A DNA stretch of 64,000 nt from GCA-2862585 sp049890295 (GCA_049890295.1 JBMHBP010000012.1:1-64000), one strand, 5' to 3'. Positions 8,508-17,302 are shown, counted from the stretch's first letter. The notes: generated by a model not told the origin, from the sequence alone. Program-made: numbers and translations.

Positions 8508-9802
8508 TGTTTGTATCTCTGAATAGACTGTGCTGCAGATGTTTTAAGATCGACTATTTTTGAAACTGGGTAAAATCCATCATCATGTAATTCAGGGATC
8601 CATTGCTTACAATAGATTAAGTCTGGGTCAAACCGTTTAAGCTGAGTATTTGGGTTGAATACTCTAAAATAAGGAGCAGCATCACAACCTGTACCGGCCA
8701 CCCATTGCCAATTCCCATTATTTGAAGCTAGATCAAAGTCTAGTAAAGTGGAAGCAAAATAAGCTTCACCTAAACGCCAATCAATACCTAAGTTTTTGAC
8801 CAAAAAAGAAGCCGCAATCATTCTTACTCTATTGTGCATGTAGCCTGTGTCATATAATTGACGCATACCTGCATCAACTAGAGGGAAACCTGTATTACCA
8901 TATTTCCATTGTCTAAATAAATCACTGTCATTCCATTTCAGAGTATTGTATTTTTCACGATATGGAGAATGTACCACATGAGGATTATTCCAAAGTACCT
9001 GGGCGAAAAATGAACGCCAAATGAGCTCATCTAAAAGGGGTTCTGAATATTGATAGGCTATTTTTACTAATTCTCTCACACTCATCATTCCAAATCGCAG
9101 GTGAACTGAAATATTTGTAGTCCCATTGACAGATGGAATATCTCTTTCAGTACCATATTTGATTAAAGAGCTAACCTCTAAAGATGGTTCCGTTAAATGG
9201 TAATCTGAATACTCAAAACCAATATCGGATATTTTCGATACTGTTGTAATTGTTTGGTTAAAATGTAGTTTTTCCAATAAATCATTAGAAGGAAATGGAT
9301 AACTCATCGAAACTTTAAATTTTGATTTCCATTTCTTTTTGTAGGGAGTATATACACCGTAGGGCTTACCAGCATCGGTTAATATTTCAGTTTTTTCAAA
9401 AATAACCTGGTCTTTAAAAGAACAATAATCTATATTTTGTTGTTGCAGATAAGTAGAAATAGCCTCATCTCTTTGCCTGGCATAAGGTTCATAATCATTA
9501 TTTGTAAAGCAAGCATCAATGGGTGTTTTACTGATAATGGTTTTTATCTCATCAATTGGCTCACCATAAAGGATATGTATCTGTTTGCCAAGGATTGCCA
9601 ACTCTTGATTTAATGTTTCTAATCTATCAAAAAGAAGGCTAACTCGTTTGTCATCAGTGCCAAGTTTACTTAATATATTAGTATCGAAAATAAAAATTGG
9701 AATAACCGATTTTGATTGTTTTAATGCCTGATAAAGACCGTGATTATCATGTAATCTTAAATCTCTTCTGAACCAAAAAATACTTGCATTATATTTTTCC
9801 AT
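8498..9802 (-). CDS. phr: Deoxyribodipyrimidine photolyase / cryptochrome family
   Basis: 434 residues. The N-terminal antenna domain begins IFWFRRDLRLHDNHGL at residues 8-23. The FAD-binding region carries TGFPLVDAGMRQLYDTGYMHNRVR near 306-330 and LDFDLASNNGNWQWVAGTG near 354-372, as in class I CPD photolyases. The last box, CDAAPYFRVFNP, is complete. It would use blue light and FADH- to split pyrimidine dimers in DNA. It overlaps crtD and the SDR gene, so it is translated within a carotenoid operon, as is common for light-induced photolyases. A pure signalling cryptochrome role is less likely. Confidence 0.9.
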   Translation of the reverse strand: MEKYNASIFWFRRDLRLHDNHGLYQALKQSKSVIPIFIFDTNILSKLGTDDKRVSLLFDRLETLNQELAILGKQIHILYGEPIDEIKTIISKTPIDACFTNNDYEPYARQRDEAISTYLQQQNIDYCSFKDQVIFEKTEILTDAGKPYGVYTPYKKKWKSKFKVSMSYPFPSNDLLEKLHFNQTITTVSKISDIGFEYSDYHLTEPSLEVSSLIKYGTERDIPSVNGTTNISVHLRFGMMSVRELVKIAYQYSEPLLDELIWRSFFAQVLWNNPHVVHSPYREKYNTLKWNDSDLFRQWKYGNTGFPLVDAGMRQLYDTGYMHNRVRMIAASFLVKNLGIDWRLGEAYFASTLLDFDLASNNGNWQWVAGTGCDAAPYFRVFNPNTQLKRFDPDLIYCKQWIPELHDDGFYPVSKIVDLKTSAAQSIQRYKQCQ

Positions 9803-10703
9803 AAAACTCTTTTTTTACCACAGATTCTAATGTAGGGAAGTTAAGTTTGAAATTAGAAGCCATTAATTTATTTGACGACAATCCACAACCACCCTCTAAT
9901 ATTTCACTTCTATCTCCAAAGATAATTGATAATGCCCATTTAGGTAATTTTATTAAAATAGCATACTTAGCTATTCTATTTTTTAGTGCTTTCATAAACT
10001 CAAACTGGGTGAATTTTTGAGGGGATGCCATATTATATGGGCCTGACACAGATTCAGTGTTCAAGGCGTGACATATAAAATTAGCCACATCATCAATATG
10101 AATCCATTCAAATGGCCGATTTCCTTTGCCAAACACCACACCAACACCCAGACGCATTGATAATGAAGTAGGCTGTAAAATCCCCGAATTTTTAGAAAGT
10201 AATAGTGAAATTCTCATTTGTATAACACGGCTGCCCAACTGTCTGAATTGTTCTGCGGCATGCTCCCAATCTACACTCATATCACACAACCAACCTCGTC
10301 CAGCTGTGTCGGTCTCTTTACAATAGCTATCAAAAACATGACCGTAATACCCCATTGCTGATGCACTTACTACAGTTAATGGTGAAATATTATGTTCTTT
10401 ACACTTCTTAAAAATTAAGTTTGCAGCCGAAACACGACTATCATACATTAATTGCTTATTACGACTAGTCCAAGGCTTTATAATACTAAAACCGGCTAAA
10501 TGAACAATATGATGACAACCTTCAATCGCTTTTGTATCAATTTCATTTTGGTCAATATTCCAATAAAAGACGTCAGTATTATTAACCTTATTTTTGTTGG
10601 TGGTTAAGTATACCAAATCATATTGATCAGACGGTAAAAACTTGACTAATCGCTTTGCCAAACTACCACTAGCTCCTGTAATTAATACTTTTTCTTTTGT
10701 CAT
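9789..10703 (-). CDS. TIGR01777-type NAD(P)-binding SDR (YfcH-like)
   Basis: 304 residues. The Rossmann loop GASGSLAKRL is at residues 10-19, VVSASAMGYYG near 111-121, and FEWIHIDDVANFICHAL near 198-214. The C-terminal block FPTLESVVKKEF ends a DUF1731-like domain, so this is the TIGR01777 family. The substrate is unknown for the whole family. It overlaps the photolyase gene by 14 nt and meets the TonB receptor gene in a TAATG overlap, so it belongs to the light-repair run. Members of this family recur near photolyase genes, which is the best hint to its role. Confidence 0.8.
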   Translation of the reverse strand: MTKEKVLITGASGSLAKRLVKFLPSDQYDLVYLTTNKNKVNNTDVFYWNIDQNEIDTKAIEGCHHIVHLAGFSIIKPWTSRNKQLMYDSRVSAANLIFKKCKEHNISPLTVVSASAMGYYGHVFDSYCKETDTAGRGWLCDMSVDWEHAAEQFRQLGSRVIQMRISLLLSKNSGILQPTSLSMRLGVGVVFGKGNRPFEWIHIDDVANFICHALNTESVSGPYNMASPQKFTQFEFMKALKNRIAKYAILIKLPKWALSIIFGDRSEILEGGCGLSSNKLMASNFKLNFPTLESVVKKEFYGKI

Positions 10704-13084
10704 TAAAATTCTATTAGTAATCCTACCGTAGGTAAAACAGTACCCGATTCATTAACGATTTCATAGAGTGAATACTGAGAATCGTTTTGTGCTTCAAATA
10801 ATTGCTCTCCAACATCTTCATTGATGCCAAGTTCTGAAGGTAATTGTATTTTATAATTATACAGGTTTTCTACATCTAGATAAGCATTCAAACTCCATTT
10901 TTTGAAAAACCATTTTTTATCTAATCGAATATCTACACCGTGTATATCGCTAAGTCGTTCGTTATTTAACAAATCATAATTTAAAACACCCTGTTGATTT
11001 ACGTTCCATACTCCTTTAATACTAGATGTAGCTAAATCATATGGTGTGTAAGGTGCTCCCCCAGAGTATCGAAACTTTATACCGAGTTCGATATTCCTTT
11101 TAAACTTTTTTCCTGCCGTGACATTCAAAATGTATCGATTATCCCATGCTGATGGTATTAATACCTCGTTTTTATCCTCAAATTCACTTTTGTAATAGGT
11201 AAAGGATAAAATACCGTAAACTGATGAACTCAGTTTTTGTTGGGCTAATAGTTCTAATCCATAACTTCTTCCCTTAGAAATGGAAGATATATTTTCATTG
11301 CCTATTACTCCAAAATCGCCACCAAGATTAGCCAACGAAATACCTACTGAATCAGAGAATGGGTAATTATTGTAGTTCTTATAAAAACTCTCTAGTGTTA
11401 TTTTACTATAATTTGAAGGGTTAAATTCTAACCCTAGTACAGCGTGATCGCATTGAATATAATTTGCATCCTTGTTGAGGTAGTTTCCATTGTTTTCAAA
11501 TCCAAGAATAGTGTATGATGGTAATTGAAAATAACGACCTAAATTAGCGTTTATACTAGATTTTCCGTTAATGTTGTAAGCTAGCGATAAACGTGGTGAA
11601 ATATTAGGTGTTGTCGAATTTTCTGTAAATGAATTTCCATCGGCACGAATACCAAACGAAGTAACCAATCGATCAACTAAGTAGGTCTTACTCAATTGCA
11701 TGAAAGCACCATACTTGATAAAATATAAATCTGAATTAACGATCTTATCAGTGATGACGTCACCAAATGTAATCTTTCGGTTAGTAAAATTGGTATAACT
11801 GGCGTCCTCTAAATTAAAGCCGACATTAAACTTTATATTGTTTGTTCTAAAGTTATATTCAATTCGTGATTTATTCTCTATTTCTTCGGATTCGTAATCT
11901 AAAAGCTTTTCTGAGTTCAAATCGGCATAGTCAAGATACTTTTCTGCTGAATTATTTAAATGACTTCTACTGATTACTACTAAAAGATTTGAATTGTCAA
12001 AGAATCGTTTCCAACTTGCTCCAATAGCATAATTCCATTGTTCATTGACTGGTAAGTTGTTCAAAATGTATTCGTTCTGAGCTAAAGTTTGTGGGTCGTC
12101 AATATTTTGATTAGCATCAGGATTTAAGGTAAATTCATCAATGGCAGCTAAGCCGATAACGTTTATTTTATTTTTATTATCTGGCTTATGAGTTAACTTA
12201 AATTGTATGTCATTATAAGTTGGTAAGAAGGGTAATTGAAGGGCTTGAAACAGGAATTGTAGATATGAACGCCTAACGGAAAGAAGCATAGTCGTTTTAT
12301 CATCTATTGGTGTATTAATAGAGAGTCCAGCATCACTTGAACCAACCATGAAAGATCCGCTAAAGCTTTCATCACTGCCTTCTATTTGTTTTAATTCCAT
12401 AATGGAGCTTAATGCGTTTCCCCTATTAGCTGGAAAAGCTCCTGAATAAAAGTCTACTTCTCTAATAAAGTTAACATTAATTATTCCTACTGGACCTCCT
12501 GATGAGCCTTGTGTAGCAAAGTGATTGATATTTGGGATTTCTATACCATCTAGAAAAAATCGATTTTCATTAGGTGCACCACCTCTAATGATGATGTCAT
12601 TTCTAAATGATGGCGTACTAGAAACTCCTGGTAGATTAGCAATTACTTTTGAAATATCTCTATTTCCGCCTGGGCTTCGGTAAATTTCGGATGCATTAAT
12701 GGTTCTTAAACTAGTTGGACTCTCTTCAGTTTTGTTAAACGTATTGGCAGTAATCTGTACCTCTTCGATAATTTGAGCGTTCTCAGTCAAGCTAAAATCA
12801 AGTCGTAAGCTTTTATTAGGTGAAAGCTGAACTTCAGTCTTTGTATTAGGATCAAATCCAATGTAAGTGCATTTAAAATTATATTCACCAGGAGAAAGAT
12901 CCAAAAGCTCAAAATTTCCATCAATATCAGTTGTTGTACCTAGACTTGTACCGTCCACTATAATATTGGCAAATGGTATCGGGTCATTGTTTATGGAATT
13001 GGTAACTTGACCATACACTTTAACCGTTTGAGCTGAAAGCTGTTGAACTAAAAATGAAAGAAAAAATATTATTAAAAGTCTCAT
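10703..13084 (-). CDS. TonB-dependent outer membrane receptor with carboxypeptidase-like N-terminal domain
   Basis: 793 residues with a signal peptide ending near LSAQ at residue 19. Residues 20-105 form a CarboxypepD-reg-like beta domain (VTNSINNDPIPFANIIVDG). The plug follows (RDISKVIANLPGVSS, then DIIIRGGAPNENRFFLDGIEI), and then a long beta-barrel ending in aromatic LIEF. The ligand is not evident. It is inside the photoprotection run, 8 bp after the phosphoesterase gene. It could import cobalamin for CarH or a metal, but nothing in the sequence proves this. Confidence 0.85.
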   Translation of the reverse strand: MRLLIIFFLSFLVQQLSAQTVKVYGQVTNSINNDPIPFANIIVDGTSLGTTTDIDGNFELLDLSPGEYNFKCTYIGFDPNTKTEVQLSPNKSLRLDFSLTENAQIIEEVQITANTFNKTEESPTSLRTINASEIYRSPGGNRDISKVIANLPGVSSTPSFRNDIIIRGGAPNENRFFLDGIEIPNINHFATQGSSGGPVGIINVNFIREVDFYSGAFPANRGNALSSIMELKQIEGSDESFSGSFMVGSSDAGLSINTPIDDKTTMLLSVRRSYLQFLFQALQLPFLPTYNDIQFKLTHKPDNKNKINVIGLAAIDEFTLNPDANQNIDDPQTLAQNEYILNNLPVNEQWNYAIGASWKRFFDNSNLLVVISRSHLNNSAEKYLDYADLNSEKLLDYESEEIENKSRIEYNFRTNNIKFNVGFNLEDASYTNFTNRKITFGDVITDKIVNSDLYFIKYGAFMQLSKTYLVDRLVTSFGIRADGNSFTENSTTPNISPRLSLAYNINGKSSINANLGRYFQLPSYTILGFENNGNYLNKDANYIQCDHAVLGLEFNPSNYSKITLESFYKNYNNYPFSDSVGISLANLGGDFGVIGNENISSISKGRSYGLELLAQQKLSSSVYGILSFTYYKSEFEDKNEVLIPSAWDNRYILNVTAGKKFKRNIELGIKFRYSGGAPYTPYDLATSSIKGVWNVNQQGVLNYDLLNNERLSDIHGVDIRLDKKWFFKKWSLNAYLDVENLYNYKIQLPSELGINEDVGEQLFEAQNDSQYSLYEIVNESGTVLPTVGLLIEF

Positions 13085-13092
13085 AGATTATT

Positions 13093-14340
13093 TTATGCTG
13101 ATTGTACATCAATTATTGATATTTCTGGTAAAATACCAACCCTTCCAGGATATCCCAGATGACCAATCCCTCTATTGACATACAAGTAATTATTGCCTTT
13201 TTGGTAAAGTCCAGCCCAATGTTTATATCGCCACTTAACTGGGCTCCACTTAAATTTACCTACTTCAACTCCAAATTGCATGCCATGTGTATGTCCAGCC
13301 ATTTGCAGGTCTATGTGCTGATCAGACTTCAACACTTTACTTTCCCAATGGGTTGGGTCATGAGATAACAAAAATGTGGGAATATTCTCTTTAGAATTTT
13401 CAAGAGCTTTGTTCAGGTCCCCGTATTTTGAGAATCTTCCTGAACCCCAATTTTCTACCCCAACAATGTTAATCTCAACATTTGATACTTTTAAAACTCT
13501 AGTTTCATTCAATAATAAATCAAAGCCCATTGATTTATGAATTGATAGCATTTCTTGAAAGCTCTCATTCCACTTACTCAAACCTAACTCGGTTGACCTA
13601 TTTAATCCAATATAGTCGGCATAGTCATGATTACCCAATACAGAGTATTTTCCATATTTTGCCTTTAATTTTTTCATTACTTCCACAAAGGGTCTGGCTT
13701 CTGAAGGAAAATTATTTACCAAATCGCCAGTGAAAACAATTAAATCTGGATTTTCATTATTTATCAAATTAACAGCCTCGGTTAGTTTACTTACACTCTG
13801 AAAGCTACCTAAATGTAGGTCAGAAATTTGTATTATTCTTAAAGGCTTTTCACCTTTAGGGTAGTTTTTAAGATTAAGTTTTACAAAATGTTTTTTGAAA
13901 TTATATCTACCAATAAGGATTCCGTAGGTTAAAAGTGAAAGTGTAACTGCTCCGAAACCAAAAGCGGTTTTTTTCAAGAAATTTAATCTTGTAATCGGCT
14001 CAGCAACTGATGATTGGTCAGTTGACGAGAAGAGTAGTCTATATAACTGTTTGAAAAGACGAATTACATCGTCAATTATAAGCGGAAATGCAACAGTCAT
14101 TTTAGATGCTACAATAGCAAAAATAAATCCAAAAATAACCACCATATATCCTGGATATAAGGTCATGTTAGAGTTGATTGCTGGATAAAAAATGGCCGCT
14201 ATTGTTAAAATTGAAATCATCCAGTATAAGTATTTAACTACTGGATTTGAAACAAAATATGTTTTAAATGCCGACCAGATATACAGGTCAAGTGAAAGGA
14301 TAAATGTTACGAATATAGTTGCGAAAATTATTCTAGCCAT
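13093..14340 (-). CDS. Membrane-anchored metallophosphoesterase
   Basis: 415 residues. Four or five membrane segments (residues 1-145) precede a calcineurin-like phosphoesterase domain. All metal-binding boxes are present: ISDLHLG near 173, FTGDLVN near 203, LGNHDYADY near 236, LSHDPTHWE near 326 and AGHTHGMQFG near 348. It resembles the YkuE/YaeI group, which acts on lipid or nucleotide phosphoesters at the membrane. A perfect -7 element just upstream suggests that it and the TonB receptor can also be transcribed separately from the photoprotection run they sit in. Substrate unknown. Confidence 0.82.
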   Translation of the reverse strand: MARIIFATIFVTFILSLDLYIWSAFKTYFVSNPVVKYLYWMISILTIAAIFYPAINSNMTLYPGYMVVIFGFIFAIVASKMTVAFPLIIDDVIRLFKQLYRLLFSSTDQSSVAEPITRLNFLKKTAFGFGAVTLSLLTYGILIGRYNFKKHFVKLNLKNYPKGEKPLRIIQISDLHLGSFQSVSKLTEAVNLINNENPDLIVFTGDLVNNFPSEARPFVEVMKKLKAKYGKYSVLGNHDYADYIGLNRSTELGLSKWNESFQEMLSIHKSMGFDLLLNETRVLKVSNVEINIVGVENWGSGRFSKYGDLNKALENSKENIPTFLLSHDPTHWESKVLKSDQHIDLQMAGHTHGMQFGVEVGKFKWSPVKWRYKHWAGLYQKGNNYLYVNRGIGHLGYPGRVGILPEISIIDVQSA

Positions 14341-14356
14341 TGTTGTTAAATTTCGG

Positions 14357-14364
14357 CAAATGTA
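14357..14364 (-). promoter_or_regulatory. -7 promoter element before the metallophosphoesterase gene
   Basis: The minus strand reads TACATTTG, a perfect TAnnTTTG, 16 bp before the ATG at 14340. It lies in the only gap longer than 20 bp in the ten-gene leftward run. Confidence 0.5.
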
Positions 14365-14369
14365 TTATT

Positions 14370-15005
14370 TTAAAGATTAAATTCTGGAAGTTCATTTACT
14401 CTTGCATAAGGTAAATTATCAATACCTTTTAAACTATAATAACGATTCAGCCCACCTATCCCAACAGATTGAAGTTTTTGCAAATCAATTTCATAGTTTT
14501 CATTTAGGCATGTGTCATCAATAGTTATATGCTCAATAGAGCCTATAAACAAGGAACATTGATTAATGGTAATTGGAACTACTTCCTCTAATTTTAAACC
14601 GATTTTCAAGTGGCTTTCTTTGACAAATGGCGCATCAAATCCATCAATATATTCTTCCGTTAGTTGACATTTTTCAAACTCTGAATCCTGTGAATCAAAT
14701 TTGGCAGAAGTATAATGGGCTTTAGATACAAACTGAGGGTGTACATGATTGAAAGTATAATACTTTGTTTCTAATATATTTTCATAAGTATCGCGTCTTA
14801 CTTCGGTATGCGGACGAAGAAAAAAACCTAACAAAGCAGGATGACTACCTAAATGTACTACTGAACTAAAAATAGCAAGATTAGTATTTCCTTCGCCTGA
14901 TTTTGTGCCAATTAAATTAGCTGGCTTAATACCAGTTATTGAATTAATCAAATTTAAACGTTTAATTCGAGGGGTTTTAAAAATATCTTCTTTGGTTAAG
15001 TGCAT
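14370..15005 (-). CDS. Flavin reductase-like protein (FMN-binding split barrel)
   Basis: 211 residues. The split-barrel core shows GTKSGEGNTNLAIFSSVVHLGSHP near 33-56 and FFLRPHTEVRRDTYENI near 61-77, the usual flavin-phosphate contacts of the flavin reductase family. It could make reduced FMN or FAD, or be a flavin-dependent oxidoreductase. It follows another split-barrel protein with 1 bp between them, and the photolyase that needs FADH- is further down the same run. That connection is an inference. Confidence 0.72.
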   Translation of the reverse strand: MHLTKEDIFKTPRIKRLNLINSITGIKPANLIGTKSGEGNTNLAIFSSVVHLGSHPALLGFFLRPHTEVRRDTYENILETKYYTFNHVHPQFVSKAHYTSAKFDSQDSEFEKCQLTEEYIDGFDAPFVKESHLKIGLKLEEVVPITINQCSLFIGSIEHITIDDTCLNENYEIDLQKLQSVGIGGLNRYYSLKGIDNLPYARVNELPEFNL

Positions 15006-15006
15006 T

Positions 15007-15486
15007 TTAAAGGATTATTCTACTTTTTACTAAATCTTGAAAAGATAGTATATTGGTTTCCGAAAAAGTTTTAAAGGTCGTGACATCAAAAAAGAAAATG
15101 GCATGATCACCGTGGTGCTCCATAACAGATTTTTTTTCTAACTCAAGAACCGCTGAAATATCTTTAAGTATGGTATGATCTTTCCAATTTTCTAACAAGT
15201 CGTAAGACTGTAAATACCGTTCTTTATCATAAATACGGCCGCTGACTTTACCTAATTTACGAATCACTTTAAGATTATTGGAACTGAGTAATTGGAGAAC
15301 TACTTTATCAGATTTTTCGAGATTTTTAAAGGTTTTAGAAGTATAATCTATAGCAATCATATACATCTTAGGTTTCATACTAATTGGAGATACATATGTA
15401 CAAATATTCATGTTTAGACTATTGTTATCATCATAAGTAATCAAACTATAAACTGGTGGACTAATTGTATTCCAAGGTCGTTTCAT
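15007..15486 (-). CDS. Flavin reductase / split-barrel flavoprotein
   Basis: 159 residues. It opens RPWNTISPPVYSLITYDDNN and continues with NICTYVSPISMKPKMYMIAI near 27-46, then KTFKNLEKSDKVVLQLLS, the flavin-reductase-like split-barrel pattern. Only remote similarity to the next gene is visible, so this is a second family member rather than a fresh duplicate. Its start overlaps the SRPBCC gene by 4 nt (ATGA), so the two are translationally coupled. Substrate unknown. Confidence 0.7.
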   Translation of the reverse strand: MKRPWNTISPPVYSLITYDDNNSLNMNICTYVSPISMKPKMYMIAIDYTSKTFKNLEKSDKVVLQLLSSNNLKVIRKLGKVSGRIYDKERYLQSYDLLENWKDHTILKDISAVLELEKKSVMEHHGDHAIFFFDVTTFKTFSETNILSFQDLVKSRIIL

Positions 15487-15944
15487 TTTTTAAATTTTTT
15501 ATCTAAGACTTTAAATCTGTAATCGAAAATTTCTTTAAGTTGTTTTTTGATCAAAAATTGATTAGCAATGTCACCCAAAATACCAAATGGTGGGATATAG
15601 GTAACAATATCAGTCATTAAAACACCCTTGTCATTTTCCTCAAAAAAATGTTGATGATGCCACATTTTATAAGGACCCATACGTTGTTCATCAATAAAAA
15701 AATGTTTATCCCTAACTTGTGTTATTTCAGTCACCCAATTCATTTTAATATTCAAAAGCGGGGACACTTTATAAGAAATGATCATGCCAGGATACATCTT
15801 TTCCCTCAACTCTTCAGAGGTAATTTCAAACAACATATAATCTGGTGTTATTTCTTTTAGATTTTTTGGAGAAGAAACAAAGTCCCAAATTGTATCGATG
15901 TCAGTGTTTAATTGCTGTTTTACAGTTAATTGATAGTGCGACAT
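15483..15944 (-). CDS. SRPBCC-fold protein (START/polyketide-cyclase-like)
   Basis: 153 residues beginning YQLTVKQQLNTDIDTIWDFVSSPKNLKEITP, the standard SRPBCC start in which a helix follows the first strand. The middle has GMIISYKVSPLLNIKMNWVTEI and MWHHQHFFEE, and the C-terminal helix is IANQFLIKKQLKEIFDYRF. Such proteins bind hydrophobic ligands in a deep pocket, so a carotenoid or other isoprenoid is conceivable. It is the first gene of the ten-gene leftward run and its promoter carries the CarH-like operator. Function unproven. Confidence 0.72.
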   Translation of the reverse strand: MSHYQLTVKQQLNTDIDTIWDFVSSPKNLKEITPDYMLFEITSEELREKMYPGMIISYKVSPLLNIKMNWVTEITQVRDKHFFIDEQRMGPYKMWHHQHFFEENDKGVLMTDIVTYIPPFGILGDIANQFLIKKQLKEIFDYRFKVLDKKFKK

Positions 15945-15970
15945 TAGTGGTTAAATTAGTAATTATATAA

Positions 15971-16006
15971 TTTTGTATAATTATCTTTTTATACATCTAT
16001 ACAAAT
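15971..16006. promoter_or_regulatory. CarH-like 36-bp operator, copy 1 (right arm imperfect)
   Basis: Left arm TTTTGTATAA is perfect. After 16 bp the right arm reads CTATACAAAT, 8 of 10 bases matching TTATACAAAA. A further TATACA lies inside the spacer. Arm sequence and spacing match the copies at 17242 and 24129. It overlaps the -7 element of the SRPBCC promoter. Confidence 0.7.
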
Positions 16007-16009
16007 ATA
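16002..16009 (-). promoter_or_regulatory. -7 promoter element of the ten-gene leftward photoprotection run
   Basis: The minus strand reads TATATTTG, a perfect TAnnTTTG, overlapping the right arm of the operator at 15971-16006. The leader to the ATG at 15944 would be about 50 nt. The rest of the 16010-16139 gap shows nothing further that I can support. Confidence 0.55.
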
Positions 16010-16139
16010 CGACTATGAAGTGAATTAGTTTTAAATAGGGCCATAAAAGTCGAAAACTAAATACTTTTTATAATCTTAAATCGGACATTAATTTAGTATG
16101 ACGAATAATAGTTTAACAAAATTTAATTCTGAGATTAAT

Positions 16140-17021
16140 TTAATTGATAATGTCTATAAATTCATCAAGGTTTTCCATAACAATTAGACTTTTTTCCTGT
16201 GTTAGAAAATTTATATCTAGTCCATTAGCTACTAAATAATGTTTGGCTGATGGAAAAGTTTTGTTTATATAATCCGTTGTAAAATCTAGATTACTTTTTG
16301 AAGTATTTGAAATGGAGAAAAACAAAACATTATCTACTCTTCTTTTTTCTGCTAGCTGTTGAAGTGATCCGTAAGGAATGTTATTACCCAAATAGATGAC
16401 TTCATAACCATGTTTAACAAGTAAAAATTTAGCAAACATTAATCCTATATCATGAAATTCATTTTCGGGTAAGAAAAGTAACCAGCTTTCTTTACTGTTG
16501 ATATTTAAACTAGCAGAGTCAGCAGCGGCGGACACCTTTTGCTTAACAAGTTCAGATAAGAAATGCTCTTGTGAAGGAGCAATTCTATTAGTGAGCCAAA
16601 AAATACCGACCTTATTGAAAGCTATTAATAAAACGCTTTTATAGAATTCAATAATTCCCAATTCACGAACACCACTATCATAAGTCAAATGAAACAATTT
16701 AGAATCAAACTCTAGAGCTGATTCAATGAGTTTAGAAATATAGTAAGCCTCTTTGGATTTATTATCAGAACTGTTTTTTATACTATCTACTTTCTGTCGT
16801 ATTTCATCATCAGAAAGTTTTGAGACCACAGATATTTTGAGTCCGTTTTCAAGTAAATAATTACAGTTAAGAGCACGCACTAATAAGTCATCAGTATAAT
16901 AACGGATTTTAGTGTCAGTACGCTCGGCTTTTAAAAACCCATAACGATTTTCCCATGTTCTTAGTACAAACTTGGTAATTCCCGTTATCTGGGAAAATTG
17001 ATCTATACTATACTTTGTCAT
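16140..17021 (-). CDS. carH: CarH/LitR-type cobalamin-dependent photoreceptor, MerR-family repressor
   Basis: 293 residues. The N-terminal MerR helix-turn-helix domain (residues 1-70) has TGITKFVLRTWENRYGF. A helical bundle (90-170) carries W142-x9-E152-H153 (WLTNRIAPSQEH), the signature CarH uses to hold the adenosyl group. The Rossmann-like cobalamin domain (178-293) carries E188-F-H190-D-I-G193, equivalent to DxHxxG with the axial His. In known CarH proteins, adenosylcobalamin in the dark drives tetramer formation and repression, and light releases DNA. It overlaps a small leader gene by 14 nt. Three nearby promoters share a candidate operator. All sensor residues I can check are present. 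Confidence 0.88.
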   Translation of the reverse strand: MTKYSIDQFSQITGITKFVLRTWENRYGFLKAERTDTKIRYYTDDLLVRALNCNYLLENGLKISVVSKLSDDEIRQKVDSIKNSSDNKSKEAYYISKLIESALEFDSKLFHLTYDSGVRELGIIEFYKSVLLIAFNKVGIFWLTNRIAPSQEHFLSELVKQKVSAAADSASLNINSKESWLLFLPENEFHDIGLMFAKFLLVKHGYEVIYLGNNIPYGSLQQLAEKRRVDNVLFFSISNTSKSNLDFTTDYINKTFPSAKHYLVANGLDINFLTQEKSLIVMENLDEFIDIIN

Positions 17022-17178
17022 TTACAATATATTTTCCATTTGGAAACTTGTCAAGCCAAAAATCAAGATTGCTTAGAGACTTAAGATTTATTCTAATCTT
17101 GTCAGTATAAAAGACAATCTTTGGTGTTCTTTTCTTGATTTCCTCTATAGAAATTTTTTGCTTTTTCTTTCTAGGCAT
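17008..17178 (-). CDS. Small basic protein encoded immediately before and overlapping carH
   Basis: Not recognised. 56 residues, starting MPRKKKQKISIEEIKKRTPK and ending GKYIVNDKV; rich in Lys, no membrane segment, with an aromatic middle (IVFYTDKIRI, FWLDKFPNGKY). The frame starts with ATG at 17176-17178, 52 bp after a perfect -7 element, and its stop lies 14 nt inside carH, so carH translation is probably coupled to it. Position suggests a cotranscribed partner or modulator of the repressor. CarS, the antirepressor of Myxococcus, is a functional analogy only, with no sequence similarity claimed. It could also be only a leader peptide. Confidence 0.55.
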   Translation of the reverse strand: MPRKKKQKISIEEIKKRTPKIVFYTDKIRINLKSLSNLDFWLDKFPNGKYIVNDKV

Positions 17179-17229
17179 TGTTTACAAAAATTTGTTATTA
17201 GCATACACCATAGTCAGCTAATCTTAGTG

Positions 17230-17237
17230 CAAATATA
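17230..17237 (-). promoter_or_regulatory. -7 promoter element of the carH transcript
   Basis: The minus strand reads TATATTTG in the context GTATATTTGCA, the same ten-base context as the divergent promoter at 17303. It lies 52 bp before the start of the small gene at 17178 and 4 bp from the left arm of operator copy 2. Confidence 0.65.
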
Positions 17238-17241
17238 CACT

Positions 17242-17277
17242 TTTTGTATAATTATTATGTTATTTTTTTATACAAAA
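17242..17277. promoter_or_regulatory. CarH-like 36-bp operator, copy 2 (perfect)
   Basis: Perfect inverted arms TTTTGTATAA and TTATACAAAA are 16 bp apart, placed between the two divergent -7 elements at 17230 and 17303. This suggests carH autoregulation and joint control of the cupredoxin-fasciclin gene. Confidence 0.75.
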
Positions 17278-17302
17278 CTTCAAATTTTTAACAAATACCT
17301 TG

